This document shows positions 8,359 to 17,410 of a stretch of 64,000 bases of DNA, in pieces. Each line of letters begins with the position of its first letter. Positions within the stretch are counted from its first letter, which is position 1. Position numbers and translations under genes: made by a program. This DNA is from Pullulanibacillus camelliae (GTDB lineage Bacteria > Bacillota > Bacilli > Bacillales > Sporolactobacillaceae): positions 1-64,000 of the forward strand of contig NZ_BMIR01000016.1 in assembly GCF_014642655.1 (NCBI RefSeq), read 5' to 3'. The notes under the pieces were generated by a model that ran no database searches, was not told the origin of the DNA, and saw only the letters and a list, made by a program, of their open reading frames with translations.

Positions 8359-11300
8359 ATGTTCGCAATAGCAGACTTTAAGCAGCCCCCAACAGCATAT
8401 CGACCTGTCCCTTTTTGGTTTTGGAATGGTGAAATGAAGACAGAAGAAATCGCCCATCAAATCGACGAAATGGCGAGTCAAGGTGTTGGCGGTTTCTTTA
8501 TCTGCGCGCGCCAAGGGTTGAAAATCCTATATCTATCGAATGATTGGTTTGAAAAGGTACGTTTTGCTGTTGAAACAGCGAAAGAAAAGGGTCTTGATGT
8601 CTGGCTTTATGATGAATATCCCTATCCAAGCGGAATGGCAGGTGGAGAGGTGATTTTAGAGCATCCCGATGCCAAGCAACGCATTCTTGTCCACAAATCT
8701 TTTGTTACACAAAGTGAAGAGACAGTAGCCTATCCTTTGCCATGGGGAAGGGTGTTATTTGCTCAAGCCGTCCAGTTAGAAGAAGATGAAGAGGAAGAGA
8801 GAGTGTGGGACAATGCGATTGATATCAAAAGTTGGATCGGCAATGAACAAGTTCAGCCTGTTTATCAGAAAGCAGGCTTAACAGATTATAATAATAAAAG
8901 ATTTTTTTCATATGATACGATGAAAAGGTTGGTCGGAAAGGCACCAAAAGGGACCTGGGAATTTCACATTGTTTTAGAAAGGGAAATTGAGGATTTCAAA
9001 TATTATGGGACCTTTGTTGATCCTGGTCATGAAGAAGCAACAAAGACATTTATTCAGCTCACTCATGAGCGTTACGCGGAAGCGATTGGTGAGTATTTTG
9101 GCACCACGGTGAAAGGGATCTTTACTGATGAGATCGGTTTTTTAGGCCGTATGCCTTGGTCGCCACAGCTAGTTAAGGGAAAATCTGTGTCGGCGCTTAA
9201 TGCATATTTTCACGCTCTTATTGATGCTCATTATAAGGACGCCCATAAAACAAGGTATGACTATTTTCAAACGTTACACCGGTTATTGCGTGAGGCTTAT
9301 CATAAGCAAATTCACGATTGGTGTGAGCAGCACGGGCTTCAGTATGTGGCAGAGGTGCCTTCCATGCGGATGACGACGCAATTGTATAGTGATATTCCTG
9401 GTGGCGACAGTGCGCATGAAAAGCTGGGTAAGCCTTTGGATGACGTATTAACTAAAATATTGTCAAATTATCGAAGTAACCCTAAAATGGTGAGCTCACT
9501 GGCATCGCAGCTTGGACGGAAACGAGCATTAATTGAGTGCTTCCACAGTATTGGTTGGTCAATGACTTTACAAGATGCCAAGTGGATGATTGATCGATTA
9601 AGTGTCTTAGGTATAAACATGTTCAACCTTCATGCCTTTTTCTATACGATAAATGGGTTAACACAGCACGATGCGCCTCCCTCACAATTTTTACAAAATC
9701 CTTATTGGTGTTATTTTCATAAGTTTAGTGCTTATAGCGGTCGGTTAAGCTATGCCTTAAGTCAAGGCAAGCCAGCTCGTCCAATCGCTCTGCTTGACCC
9801 TGTGACATCATTATGGACACATCTGGGCAACCCGCTTCAGGGATTTACCTATGGTGGTGCTGATGACAAGGGAGAAGAAGCGCAGGCACTTGATGAACTG
9901 AAGCAGGTCTGGGTCCATCTCTCTAAAACATTTCTTTACCATCAGCGAGACTTTGAACATCTTGATCCCGAATTATTAATGATGGCTGAATTAAAGGGAC
10001 AGGGCCTCCAGGTGGGTTTCTCGCAATTTCGTGTGCTCGTTTTACCCCCTATCACTAATATTGAACGAAAGGCCTGGGAAAAGATTAAGACCTTTATTAA
10101 AGCAGGTGGGATTGTAATTTCAATTGGCCGGCTTCCAACAACACTTATTGATGAAGGGGCAGCAGGGCTTTGTGAAGAGCTGACAGACATCTTTGGTCTG
10201 AATGAAAGGCAGATTGAAGAGGTTACTAAGGGATGGCAAACCTCTATAGATCGAGAGTGGGTGAAAGGCCGTCAGCACGCTTATTTCGTTCCAATGGCTA
10301 AGGGGGATATAAAGGAAGCGAGCCAGCGCTGTATTGCTTTACTTGACCAGCTCACGCCACCCTTCTATAAGCTTTTGTCTGAACAAGAGCATCAGAGTCT
10401 CTTAACTTGTCAAAGAATGCTTTCGGAAGAACAAGCATTAATTTTTGTAACAAATCAAGAAGGGCAGCCGATCGAAGTAAAGCTTTGGGTTCGTAGTGCC
10501 AAACCAATAAGGTTTACGGAGTGGGAGTTAGAAACGGGTGAATGTTGCCATCATGAATCTATTAGATCTGGGGATGGATGGGAAATGTCCCTGACCTTTT
10601 CACCCTACCAATCCCACCTTATTCAAGTGGATCAGGTGGAGGGAGTGGCTAATATTAGCAGTGGAGAGAAACACTCTTGCTATGTCATTGAAATAGATCC
10701 AGATCAACCTTTTGAGGTCAAAGCCGAGCAGGATAATGTAGTACGCTTGGATCGTTTTGAAATGAAGCTAAAAAAACCTGTGTCAGCATCCTGGCATGAT
10801 GTAGAGGTCAAGCCTTTTATCAACCAATGCATGGAGCATTTTAACGGAGAGGAACTGCCCGTTAATTACCACCAGACCTTTGGCACTCCAGTGAGCATCG
10901 GACTAGATTATCCTATTGATAGTATATATAGGAGGACATTTAACGTTAAAGACAGGCCTGATTATTGTCACCTGCTCATGGATGATGGAGCACTGCTAGG
11001 TGAGTACACGATTAAAATCAATGGGCGTTCACTCAAGCGGGAGAACTTTACACCGGCGTTGATTTATGATCATGCCAATCGCTTATGTGATATTACGCCG
11101 TTACTTGTGAAGGGCTTGAACACCATTGAAATAGAGATGAGGATCAGTAAAGATTGGGAAGGTCTTCTTGATGCCTTATATTTGTTAGGGCCTTTCTCGG
11201 TGTCACTTAATACGGAGGGGCAAATCGAATTGGCTCGATCCATGACGTCCCTTCCACTCTCTAAGACTTTTAATAAGGGATACCCTTATTATGCTGGGAC

Positions 11301-11586
11301 ATTGCATTATTACAAAAAAATTATAGTGAAGGATCTACCTGTAGAACCGTATGTTGCGTTTAAATTAAAGGATGGAGCCCCTCCAGAGTATGCTTGTGCA
11401 GAACTCTTTATCAATGGACAGTCGTTAGGCGTTAGACCATGGATGCCATTTACATGGCAGGCGGATAGTGAGGCTTTAAGAAAAGGAACGAACACAATAG
11501 AAATCCGTTTAACCCATACCTTGTCTAGAATGCTAGAGGGGCGATACTTCGATGAGGCGACACATACGTTAAAAGCTGTTTTATAG
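8359..11586 (+). CDS. Large glycoside hydrolase, GH106/alpha-L-rhamnosidase-like
   Basis: A 1075-residue protein without signal peptide, so cytoplasmic. The N-terminal half is a TIM-barrel-type domain with hallmarks of GH106-like rhamnosidases: PFWFWNGEM at residue about 15, GGFFICARQG, LYDEYPYPSGMAGG, FTDEIGFLG around 255 and a later ALIECFHSIGW...NLHAFFYT region; the Glu residues in FTDE and LIEC are candidate catalytic acids. The C-terminal 300 residues look like jelly-roll carbohydrate-binding folds (IYRRTFNV, EYTIKINGRSL, AELFINGQSLG). It probably cleaves a rhamnoside or related terminal sugar taken up by the importer just upstream. The family assignment is from motifs only; the specificity may differ from rhamnose. 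Confidence 0.75.
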   Translation: MFAIADFKQPPTAYRPVPFWFWNGEMKTEEIAHQIDEMASQGVGGFFICARQGLKILYLSNDWFEKVRFAVETAKEKGLDVWLYDEYPYPSGMAGGEVILEHPDAKQRILVHKSFVTQSEETVAYPLPWGRVLFAQAVQLEEDEEEERVWDNAIDIKSWIGNEQVQPVYQKAGLTDYNNKRFFSYDTMKRLVGKAPKGTWEFHIVLEREIEDFKYYGTFVDPGHEEATKTFIQLTHERYAEAIGEYFGTTVKGIFTDEIGFLGRMPWSPQLVKGKSVSALNAYFHALIDAHYKDAHKTRYDYFQTLHRLLREAYHKQIHDWCEQHGLQYVAEVPSMRMTTQLYSDIPGGDSAHEKLGKPLDDVLTKILSNYRSNPKMVSSLASQLGRKRALIECFHSIGWSMTLQDAKWMIDRLSVLGINMFNLHAFFYTINGLTQHDAPPSQFLQNPYWCYFHKFSAYSGRLSYALSQGKPARPIALLDPVTSLWTHLGNPLQGFTYGGADDKGEEAQALDELKQVWVHLSKTFLYHQRDFEHLDPELLMMAELKGQGLQVGFSQFRVLVLPPITNIERKAWEKIKTFIKAGGIVISIGRLPTTLIDEGAAGLCEELTDIFGLNERQIEEVTKGWQTSIDREWVKGRQHAYFVPMAKGDIKEASQRCIALLDQLTPPFYKLLSEQEHQSLLTCQRMLSEEQALIFVTNQEGQPIEVKLWVRSAKPIRFTEWELETGECCHHESIRSGDGWEMSLTFSPYQSHLIQVDQVEGVANISSGEKHSCYVIEIDPDQPFEVKAEQDNVVRLDRFEMKLKKPVSASWHDVEVKPFINQCMEHFNGEELPVNYHQTFGTPVSIGLDYPIDSIYRRTFNVKDRPDYCHLLMDDGALLGEYTIKINGRSLKRENFTPALIYDHANRLCDITPLLVKGLNTIEIEMRISKDWEGLLDALYLLGPFSVSLNTEGQIELARSMTSLPLSKTFNKGYPYYAGTLHYYKKIIVKDLPVEPYVAFKLKDGAPPEYACAELFINGQSLGVRPWMPFTWQADSEALRKGTNTIEIRLTHTLSRMLEGRYFDEATHTLKAVL

Positions 11587-11804
11587 GAGAAACCAAGTGG
11601 TCTTTTGCAGGGGAGGATGATGCTCAGGTGCCTCGTATCATCCTCTGCATGCCATAAGTAGTGCTAGGTCTGCACTTGCATCGCTTGTCCATATCATGAT
11701 GTATGAGCATCAAGAGTGAAAAAGAGGATTATCCTTAAATAACAACGTTGTTATATAGTGGAGGTACAGGATTCATTGCTTAAAGATAGGAGAGGAGATT
11801 ACAA
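11587..11804. other. Intergenic hairpin and LacI-like palindrome
   Basis: A hairpin GCAGGGGAGGATGAT (11608-11622) pairs imperfectly with ATCATCCTCTGC (about 11637-11648), a possible end of the hydrolase transcript without a T run. A perfect 16-bp palindrome follows at 11739-11754. Confidence 0.5.
11739..11754. promoter_or_regulatory. Perfect 16-bp palindrome, LacI-type operator candidate
   Basis: ATAACAACGTTGTTAT is perfectly self-complementary with a central CG, as in many LacI-family operators. It stands 50 bases before the start of a truncated oxidoreductase gene, and no LacI-family gene is in the window. It may be the orphaned control site of a lost operon. Confidence 0.45.
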
Positions 11805-11981
11805 ATGAAGAGAAAAAGGTATGTACGAGTTGGAACGGGAGGGAGAGCAGCATTTTACTATAGTGCACTCGTGACGGCGTTTAAAGAAACAGCCGACTTA
11901 GTAGCGTTCTGTGACATTAACAAGCAACGCTTAAACTATGCAAATAAGTTATTAGAAAATAAATATCAAATGAATGGGTGA
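11805..11981 (+). pseudogene. N-terminal remnant of a Gfo/Idh/MocA oxidoreductase
   Basis: A 58-codon reading frame with a good ribosome site (TAGGAGAGGAG, 11788-11798) that starts like a dehydrogenase: YVRVGTGGRAAFYYSALV carries the glycine-rich nucleotide-binding turn, and TADLVAFCDINKQRLNYANK the acidic end of the second strand. The frame stops at TGA 11979-11981, where a normal family member would continue for about 300 residues. The next sequence is the convergent end of another gene, so the rest was deleted. Not the same subfamily as the neighbour at 12025. Confidence 0.75.
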
Positions 11982-12024
11982 GGCCACCCGCTTGACAAGG
12001 TGGTCTCTTATGCCAGATCATCCG

Positions 12025-13248
12025 CTAGATTTTTTGATTAAACGGCAGCCAAGAATGATCTACAGCGATTGTTTTCCCTCTACGACTCCAAACCAGCCCA
12101 CTTTCACTGGGGAGAATGCCTTGGCTATAGCATTCCATAAGCCCCTCACTCAAGCCTGTGACCCAAGTTAGTTTTGTGTCGCTATCAAATCTTTTAATCT
12201 GTTCTGGAAAGGCGATGGCTTCAGGGACGGATTGATGCATGGCATGGATAGCAAGCATATGGCTCGCTGCTGCTTCTGGCCCACATAAGACCTGATTAGA
12301 ATGGGTGCGTACTGCCTCAATACAGGTCCATAGCTTACGAGGTCTTTCCTGTTCTGGATCTGCATAATACTTCTTGCTGCCATCATTAAAATGAGCAATG
12401 ACCTGTCTTTCCTCTTCATCCATTGAATACGTCAGTGTTGCATTTTCGAATTCGAATACAAAATGGGGTCCCTGATAAGTCTCTACAGCATGAGAGGCAT
12501 AAAAAAGAATTTCAATGTCATTCTCTGTTATGATGCGTGTCGCACAAGTATCAAAAGTTTCGATAGGATTCGCGCGATAGAGCTCTGCAGTAACGGTTTT
12601 TAAGGCAATACTTGTATGCATTTCTTTTCCTAAAATATAAAACATGTGATGCAGGAAATGTGCGGTGGCATTATTGGCAACGCTATCAAAGATAGGCTGA
12701 CCATTGGAGCTGTAAGTCTTTCCTGCCCACGAGGAGCGCGTGTAATAGTCCCTGGTTCTTGGCCAAAGGGCTATCGTTTTCAAACGCAGAGGCTTGCCAA
12801 ACACGCCATTGATCACATCGGCTTTCAATCGTTGTACAGCTGGAGTAAACGACCAGTTAAAGCCAATGGCAAGAAATGTGTTGGTCTCATTGCGCGCACC
12901 AATCATTTCTTTTGCTTCGGAAAGAGAAGCACACATCGGTTTTTCACAAAGAACATGACTGCCCTGACGCATGGCGAAGCAGCTATGCTGGGCATGTAGG
13001 TGAATAGGTGTTGAAATGATGGTAAGGTCTGCATACGCCTGTTCGAAAAAATCCTCTATTGTGGAATAAATGGGAATCCCTTGATCAACGATCCGTGAGT
13101 AATAATCTGAACGCTCTGGATGGATATCAACAACGCCAACAAGGATTGCCTGATGCGCAGCTCCTTCTTTAAACAAGAGGTCCAAATAAGTATTTCCATA
13201 TCCACCGATCCCCACTAATAAAATAGTAACGGGTGTTTCAAAGACCAT
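12025..13248 (-). CDS. Gfo/Idh/MocA family oxidoreductase
   Basis: A 407-residue NAD(P)-dependent sugar dehydrogenase: glycine-rich turn GIGGYG at residue about 14, HVLCEKPMC with the conserved Glu-Lys-Pro, and the C-terminal substrate domain. The ATG at 13246-13248 follows a GGAGGG that is almost adjacent, unusually tight; no better start was found. Single gene facing away from the 2-hydroxyacid dehydrogenase at 13536, with an AT-rich operator element 27 bases upstream. Substrate unknown. Confidence 0.85.
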   Translation of the reverse strand: MVFETPVTILLVGIGGYGNTYLDLLFKEGAAHQAILVGVVDIHPERSDYYSRIVDQGIPIYSTIEDFFEQAYADLTIISTPIHLHAQHSCFAMRQGSHVLCEKPMCASLSEAKEMIGARNETNTFLAIGFNWSFTPAVQRLKADVINGVFGKPLRLKTIALWPRTRDYYTRSSWAGKTYSSNGQPIFDSVANNATAHFLHHMFYILGKEMHTSIALKTVTAELYRANPIETFDTCATRIITENDIEILFYASHAVETYQGPHFVFEFENATLTYSMDEEERQVIAHFNDGSKKYYADPEQERPRKLWTCIEAVRTHSNQVLCGPEAAASHMLAIHAMHQSVPEAIAFPEQIKRFDSDTKLTWVTGLSEGLMECYSQGILPSESGLVWSRRGKTIAVDHSWLPFNQKI

Positions 13249-13274
13249 CCCTCCATATTAAACAGATATATAAG

Positions 13275-13290
13275 TATATTATATATCATA
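13275..13290. promoter_or_regulatory. Putative GntR operator, site D
   Basis: TATATTATATATCATA, 27 bases before the reverse oxidoreductase gene. Same 12-base core as site A. Confidence 0.5.
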
Positions 13291-13455
13291 TACTATTTAA
13301 ATTTTATGAGAATATCAAGTGTTATCACAATCAAACCTTTAAAAAGGGACTTTTCCGAAACGCCAAGTTGTTGCAGTTCGAGCAAAGGTTGCCTTAGGAA
13401 GAAGGCCACACTTCCTAAGCGAGCCAATAATAGAAATAGATAAGTTGAAATTTTA

Positions 13456-13471
13456 TATATTATATATTATC
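13456..13471. promoter_or_regulatory. Putative GntR operator, site E
   Basis: TATATTATATATTATC, 65 bases before the 2-hydroxyacid dehydrogenase gene. Same 12-base core as site A. Confidence 0.5.
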
Positions 13472-13535
13472 ATAAAATTTGCAATTAATTCGTTTGTTCA
13501 GTATAAAATTTTAAGACGATGATTGGAGGAAAATA

Positions 13536-14534
13536 ATGGTTAAAGGGTTATATATCATGGATCCAGAGGCGTTCGAAAGGGTATATCCATTGCATATTCA
13601 ACGGCAAATTGAAAAGTATGTAGATATATCAGCAGAGCTCATGACTAAAGAAACGATTAAGGATCATATGGAGGTATTAAAAGATGTTGATGTCATCCTT
13701 TCAAGTTGGGGGGCACCACGATTGGATCAAACATTTTTGGCACATGCCCCACAATTAAAGGCCTTTTTCTATGCTGCTGGCTCTGTAAAGTATTTTGTCA
13801 CAGATGCCGTATGGGAGAGGGGAGTGGTTATTTCTAGCGCTTATGCGGCCAATGCTATTCCTGTATCTGAATTCACCTTATCACAAATTCTATTTTCTTT
13901 AAAAAATGGCTGGCGCTATGTCATGAATATGAAGCGCACAGGTCAATATGTGAAAAAAGATTCAAATGCGATTCCAGGAGTCTATGATAAAACAGTAGGC
14001 ATTATTTCTCTCGGAATGATCGGGAGAAGAGTTTGTGAATTGCTAAAGCCTTTTGACGTGAACGTGATTGCTTATGACCCCTTTATTTCCCAGGAAGTAG
14101 CCGCGGAGTTAAATGTACGGCTTTGTTCACTAGAGGAGATTTTTAGAGAATCAGATGTCGTGTCTTTACATACACCGTGGCTTGAAGAAACGGAAGGCAT
14201 GATAAAAGACGCTCTTTTTGAAAGCATGAAGCCCAATGCCGTCTTTATTAATACAGCAAGGGGCGCCATTGTAAACGAAAAAGAGATGGTCAGCGTTTTA
14301 CAACACCGGCAAGATGTGTTAGCAATTTTAGATGTCACGTATCCGGAGCCACCGGATATTCATTCCCCACTTTTAACCATGGAGAATGTCATTTTAACCC
14401 CTCATATTGCTGGTAGCGAAGGGGATGAGTGCCATCGATTAGCGGGCTACATGACTGAAGAACTCTTGCGCTACTTAAAAGGGGTCCCCTTAAAATGGCA
14501 GATTACACAAGAAAATATGAAGCATCTAGCCTAA
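13536..14534 (+). CDS. D-isomer-specific 2-hydroxyacid dehydrogenase
   Basis: A 332-residue NAD-dependent dehydrogenase interconverting a 2-hydroxy acid and its 2-keto acid. Seen: NAD-binding motif SLGMIGRRVCE near residue 155, catalytic Arg in NTARGAIVNE, Glu in VTYPEPP and His in LTPHIAGS, all in the standard order. ATG 13536 follows TTGGAGG at good spacing. It is a single gene divergent from the oxidoreductase at 12025 and shares the AT-rich operator type. Among sugar-acid genes it may reduce a 2-keto acid (glyoxylate/hydroxypyruvate reductase type), but the substrate is not visible. Confidence 0.88.
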   Translation: MVKGLYIMDPEAFERVYPLHIQRQIEKYVDISAELMTKETIKDHMEVLKDVDVILSSWGAPRLDQTFLAHAPQLKAFFYAAGSVKYFVTDAVWERGVVISSAYAANAIPVSEFTLSQILFSLKNGWRYVMNMKRTGQYVKKDSNAIPGVYDKTVGIISLGMIGRRVCELLKPFDVNVIAYDPFISQEVAAELNVRLCSLEEIFRESDVVSLHTPWLEETEGMIKDALFESMKPNAVFINTARGAIVNEKEMVSVLQHRQDVLAILDVTYPEPPDIHSPLLTMENVILTPHIAGSEGDECHRLAGYMTEELLRYLKGVPLKWQITQENMKHLA

Positions 14535-14589
14535 GGGATTAGACGCACAATTAAATAATATTGTATTAAAGGAGGATTTTAATTTATAA

Positions 14590-14603
14590 TGTAAGCGATT
14601 TCA
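14590..14603. promoter_or_regulatory. CcpA cre site, perfect consensus match
   Basis: TGTAAGCGATTTCA fits TGWAANCGNTNWCA at all 14 positions, 123 bases before the AraC-type regulator gene, so the Lpl-type importer's activator should be under glucose repression. Confidence 0.7.
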
Positions 14604-14712
14604 TTTTTGGGTATTAAGGAGGGATAAATGTCTATATAGTCTATATGAGGGGCGTGTAGTCAGGGGAGGTAGCCTGCTGATCAAGCGTATAAAGGCTGAT
14701 TTGGAGGAGGAT

Positions 14713-17025
14713 ATGGTGGTTAAGAAGAAAAGTGTGTTCGTCACATTGAGTCTTTCATTTGTTCTTATTTTAATTGTCCCCTTATTTTCCGAAGGCTTTC
14801 AATATTGGAAAATGGAATCCATATTGGAGGAGAATAATAATCGTTCAAATATTGCTTTGTTGAATCAAATTGACAATGTGCTAGACGGTCAACTGTATAA
14901 GGCACATCAATTAGCCTATGACATTGGATTTAATCCCAATTTAAGTTTACTCCTTAGCTATAAAAGGCCACCTAATTTACAAAATAACTATGATTATATC
15001 AATTTCCTGCAGGATTTGAAAAATTACCATAACTTTGATCAAAGTATTGATTTTTACTATATCTACCTGCCGAGGCAGGATGTCGTTTTAACCTCTACCA
15101 TAAAAACAACATCCGAATCTTTTTTTCATTACTTATATCCAGATGCTAAAACAGGTTATCGGACCTGGAAAAATAAGATTACTGGCTATAAAAAGGGGGA
15201 AGCGTTTCTTCCTTCAGAGAAGATCGTCAAGGCATCGCATTTATACAAAAAAGGCTTTACTTATATTCAACCGCTGCCATTTGGGAGCCCATCGCCCAAA
15301 GGTTACCTTGTCGAAATATTAGGGGGAGAACAGATTGGTGACATGATTAATAACATGGAATGGGCAAATCACAGTGATACCTTTGTATTAAATAAGGACA
15401 GGCTTCCAGTTATAAAAAATACCTTTCAAGGCACTCAGCCCTCTAACAAACTCTTTCAGGAACTTAAAGGCAATAGCGGTGTCACTGAGAAAACGATTAA
15501 TGGCAAAAAGATGATGGTTTCCTTTGTAAAATCTTCAGATAGTGGTTGGTATGTGGTTTCTATTGTGTCAAAATCCTTCTTTCTACACAAGGCGAATGGG
15601 GTTAAAACAATGATTCTGGTCTCCATTATTGTCTGTCTCCTCATTGGTTGTGCCTTATCCTATTGGTTGGCTTATCGCCATTATCGCCCCTTAAGAGAAT
15701 TGGTAGGCGCAATAGCTAAGAAGAAACAACAAGCCTGGGCAAAAGGGAATGAATTTCAGTTTTTAAAAGAAGCACTAACAGCAACTTGGAACAAGGAAGA
15801 ACGGCTGGAGGAAGTCATTCATAAGCATATTCCAGAAATTCGAGGAAATTATTTTTCACGGCTATTAAGAGGTGTGGTGGACCTGACCGATTATTCTAAT
15901 GACGCTTTACGATTTATGAATGTCAGCTTTTTATCCGATATCTTTGCTGTGTTAATCATTGATATTGATAAGGAGGATCCCATTGAGGTAGAGGAGTCAG
16001 AAAGGCAATGGGCGGCTGCGCGTCTTACCCTATCAAGTGTTGCTCGAGAAATGGCGCGACATCAGCAGCACGAAGGCTATTCAGTAGAGATGGATCAGAA
16101 TCGCATTGCAGTGTTAGTGAATTTTAAAAGACACTCTCGCACGTCCCAAACGGATGAGTTAAGGAAGATGACGTTTGAGCTGAAAAAATTTCTCCAAAAA
16201 GAATTACAGCTTTACATTTCAGTAGGGGTTGGCAACATCCATCATGGCATGAATGAGATTAGACAGTCCTACCGAGAAGCACTGATGGCACTTGACTATC
16301 GAATGATTAAAGGATTAAATCATATCACCTTTTATAGTGAGATGGAGACTGCAGACCAATACTATTACTACCCTATTGAAATTGAAAATCAATTTATTAA
16401 TGTTGTGAAGACAGGGGATTTTGAAGTGGCTGATCGTTTGCTGGATGAAGTGTTTCATTCAAACTTCGACTCCCGACATATTTCATTGGAGCTGGGCCAA
16501 TGTCTCTTCTTTAATATCATGAGCACCTTTGTGAAAATATTGAATGATTTGAATGTCGATTATAAACAAGTCTTTCAGGATAAGCCTGAGCCCGTAAAAG
16601 TACTTGCGCATTGTTCCTCGATTAATGCTATGTATGAGAAGATAAAGGATTACTATCGTTTATTGTGTTATTACATTGCTGAGAACCAGAAGACTCGCAG
16701 CCAAACCTTGTTCGAGGAGATCATTGGTTATATACAGGAGCATTACAATGATCACTTTATCAGTCTAACAACCATAGCTGACCAATTTGATATTACCCCC
16801 CAATACTTATCCTCCTTTTTTAAAAAAAATCAAGGCGATCCTTTGAAGGTCTATATTGCCAGATTACGTTTGAAGCGCGCGAAGCAGTTGCTTAAAGATG
16901 ACGATCTGACGTTGTCTAGGATAGCCGAAGAAGTGGGATTCACAAATGACATTGCTTTAATCAGGCTATTTAAAAAATACGAAGGTGTCACACCAGGAAA
17001 ATATCGTATTAACATGGAAGCCTAA
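14713..17025 (+). CDS. Membrane-anchored AraC-family regulator (YesN/sensor type)
   Basis: A 770-residue regulator. A transmembrane helix at about 10-30 and a second near 300-320 (MILVSIIVCLLIGCALSYWL) enclose an extracellular sensor domain; about 500-600 resembles the degenerate cyclase-like region found in this group (SVGVGNIHHGMNEIRQSYREA), and the last 100 residues hold the two AraC helix-turn-helix motifs (TTIADQFDITPQYLSSFFKK; SRIAEEVGFTNDIALIRLFK). Such proteins sense sugars outside and activate adjacent transporter genes. GGAGGAGG lies directly before; ATG 14713 or GTG 14716 fits better than TTG 14701. The Lpl-type importer follows, with two direct repeats at the promoter. Confidence 0.88.
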   Translation: MVVKKKSVFVTLSLSFVLILIVPLFSEGFQYWKMESILEENNNRSNIALLNQIDNVLDGQLYKAHQLAYDIGFNPNLSLLLSYKRPPNLQNNYDYINFLQDLKNYHNFDQSIDFYYIYLPRQDVVLTSTIKTTSESFFHYLYPDAKTGYRTWKNKITGYKKGEAFLPSEKIVKASHLYKKGFTYIQPLPFGSPSPKGYLVEILGGEQIGDMINNMEWANHSDTFVLNKDRLPVIKNTFQGTQPSNKLFQELKGNSGVTEKTINGKKMMVSFVKSSDSGWYVVSIVSKSFFLHKANGVKTMILVSIIVCLLIGCALSYWLAYRHYRPLRELVGAIAKKKQQAWAKGNEFQFLKEALTATWNKEERLEEVIHKHIPEIRGNYFSRLLRGVVDLTDYSNDALRFMNVSFLSDIFAVLIIDIDKEDPIEVEESERQWAAARLTLSSVAREMARHQQHEGYSVEMDQNRIAVLVNFKRHSRTSQTDELRKMTFELKKFLQKELQLYISVGVGNIHHGMNEIRQSYREALMALDYRMIKGLNHITFYSEMETADQYYYYPIEIENQFINVVKTGDFEVADRLLDEVFHSNFDSRHISLELGQCLFFNIMSTFVKILNDLNVDYKQVFQDKPEPVKVLAHCSSINAMYEKIKDYYRLLCYYIAENQKTRSQTLFEEIIGYIQEHYNDHFISLTTIADQFDITPQYLSSFFKKNQGDPLKVYIARLRLKRAKQLLKDDDLTLSRIAEEVGFTNDIALIRLFKKYEGVTPGKYRINMEA

Positions 17026-17043
17026 AAGCCTTCCATGTTTTTG
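17011..17043 (+). terminator. Intrinsic terminator overlapping the end of the AraC gene
   Basis: Ten-bp stem AACATGGAAG (17011-17020) / CTTCCATGTT (17030-17039) then a T run; the left arm lies in the last codons and the loop includes the TAA stop. Confidence 0.8.
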
Positions 17044-17410
17044 GGTGAAGCCGGAACAAAACCCTTCAATCAAATGTGGCACCTGCTATACATTAGTGGA
17101 TACCATTTTTTATTTAAAATAGTATAAGCCTTCTATGGAATGCGCACTTTCCCCGGTCATGGCTCCCAATTCTTAGCTAGCTATGAGCCTCGTTAGATTT
17201 CAAAAGAAATGGTAATGAATCCTCTAAATAATAGAGTCTTTTATCATTCATCTTAAATGATGATAGTGTTGTTTAAAAAATGATAGTGATGAATGCTGTA
17301 AAAATTATAATGGATCTTTAGAAATGGTAATGTTATTTTCCTATCCCTCCCGCTATTATTAAATCAAGGAGCTCCTTTAACAAATCAATAGTTAGAACGG
17401 GGGAAGAGAC
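17044..17410. other. Intergenic control region of the Lpl-type importer
   Basis: No gene. The right half has two TGATAGTG repeats 20 bases apart (17261-17268, 17281-17288), followed by a consensus TATAAT (17306-17311). Nothing is recognised in 17044-17240. Confidence 0.55.
17261..17311 (+). promoter_or_regulatory. Activator-type promoter of the Lpl-type importer
   Basis: A consensus -10 (TATAAT, 17306-17311) has, at 17-base spacing, no recognisable -35 (ATAGTG); that position coincides with the second of two TGATAGTG direct repeats set exactly 20 bases apart. This is what an AraC activator touching RNA polymerase would give. Binding by the 14713 regulator is inference. Confidence 0.55.

Larger units (their letters stand above)
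13249..13535. other. Divergent control region with two operators and a hairpin
   Basis: Contains AT-rich sites D (13275-13290) and E (13456-13471), facing the two divergent genes. Between them is a perfect 9-bp stem, CTTAGGAAG (13393-13401) / CTTCCTAAG (13411-13419), without T run. Confidence 0.55.

Noticed and set aside
17261-17288. CRISPR-like repeats
   Set aside because: Only two 8-base repeats at helical spacing; a regulator site explains them. No CRISPR array or cas gene was seen anywhere in the window.
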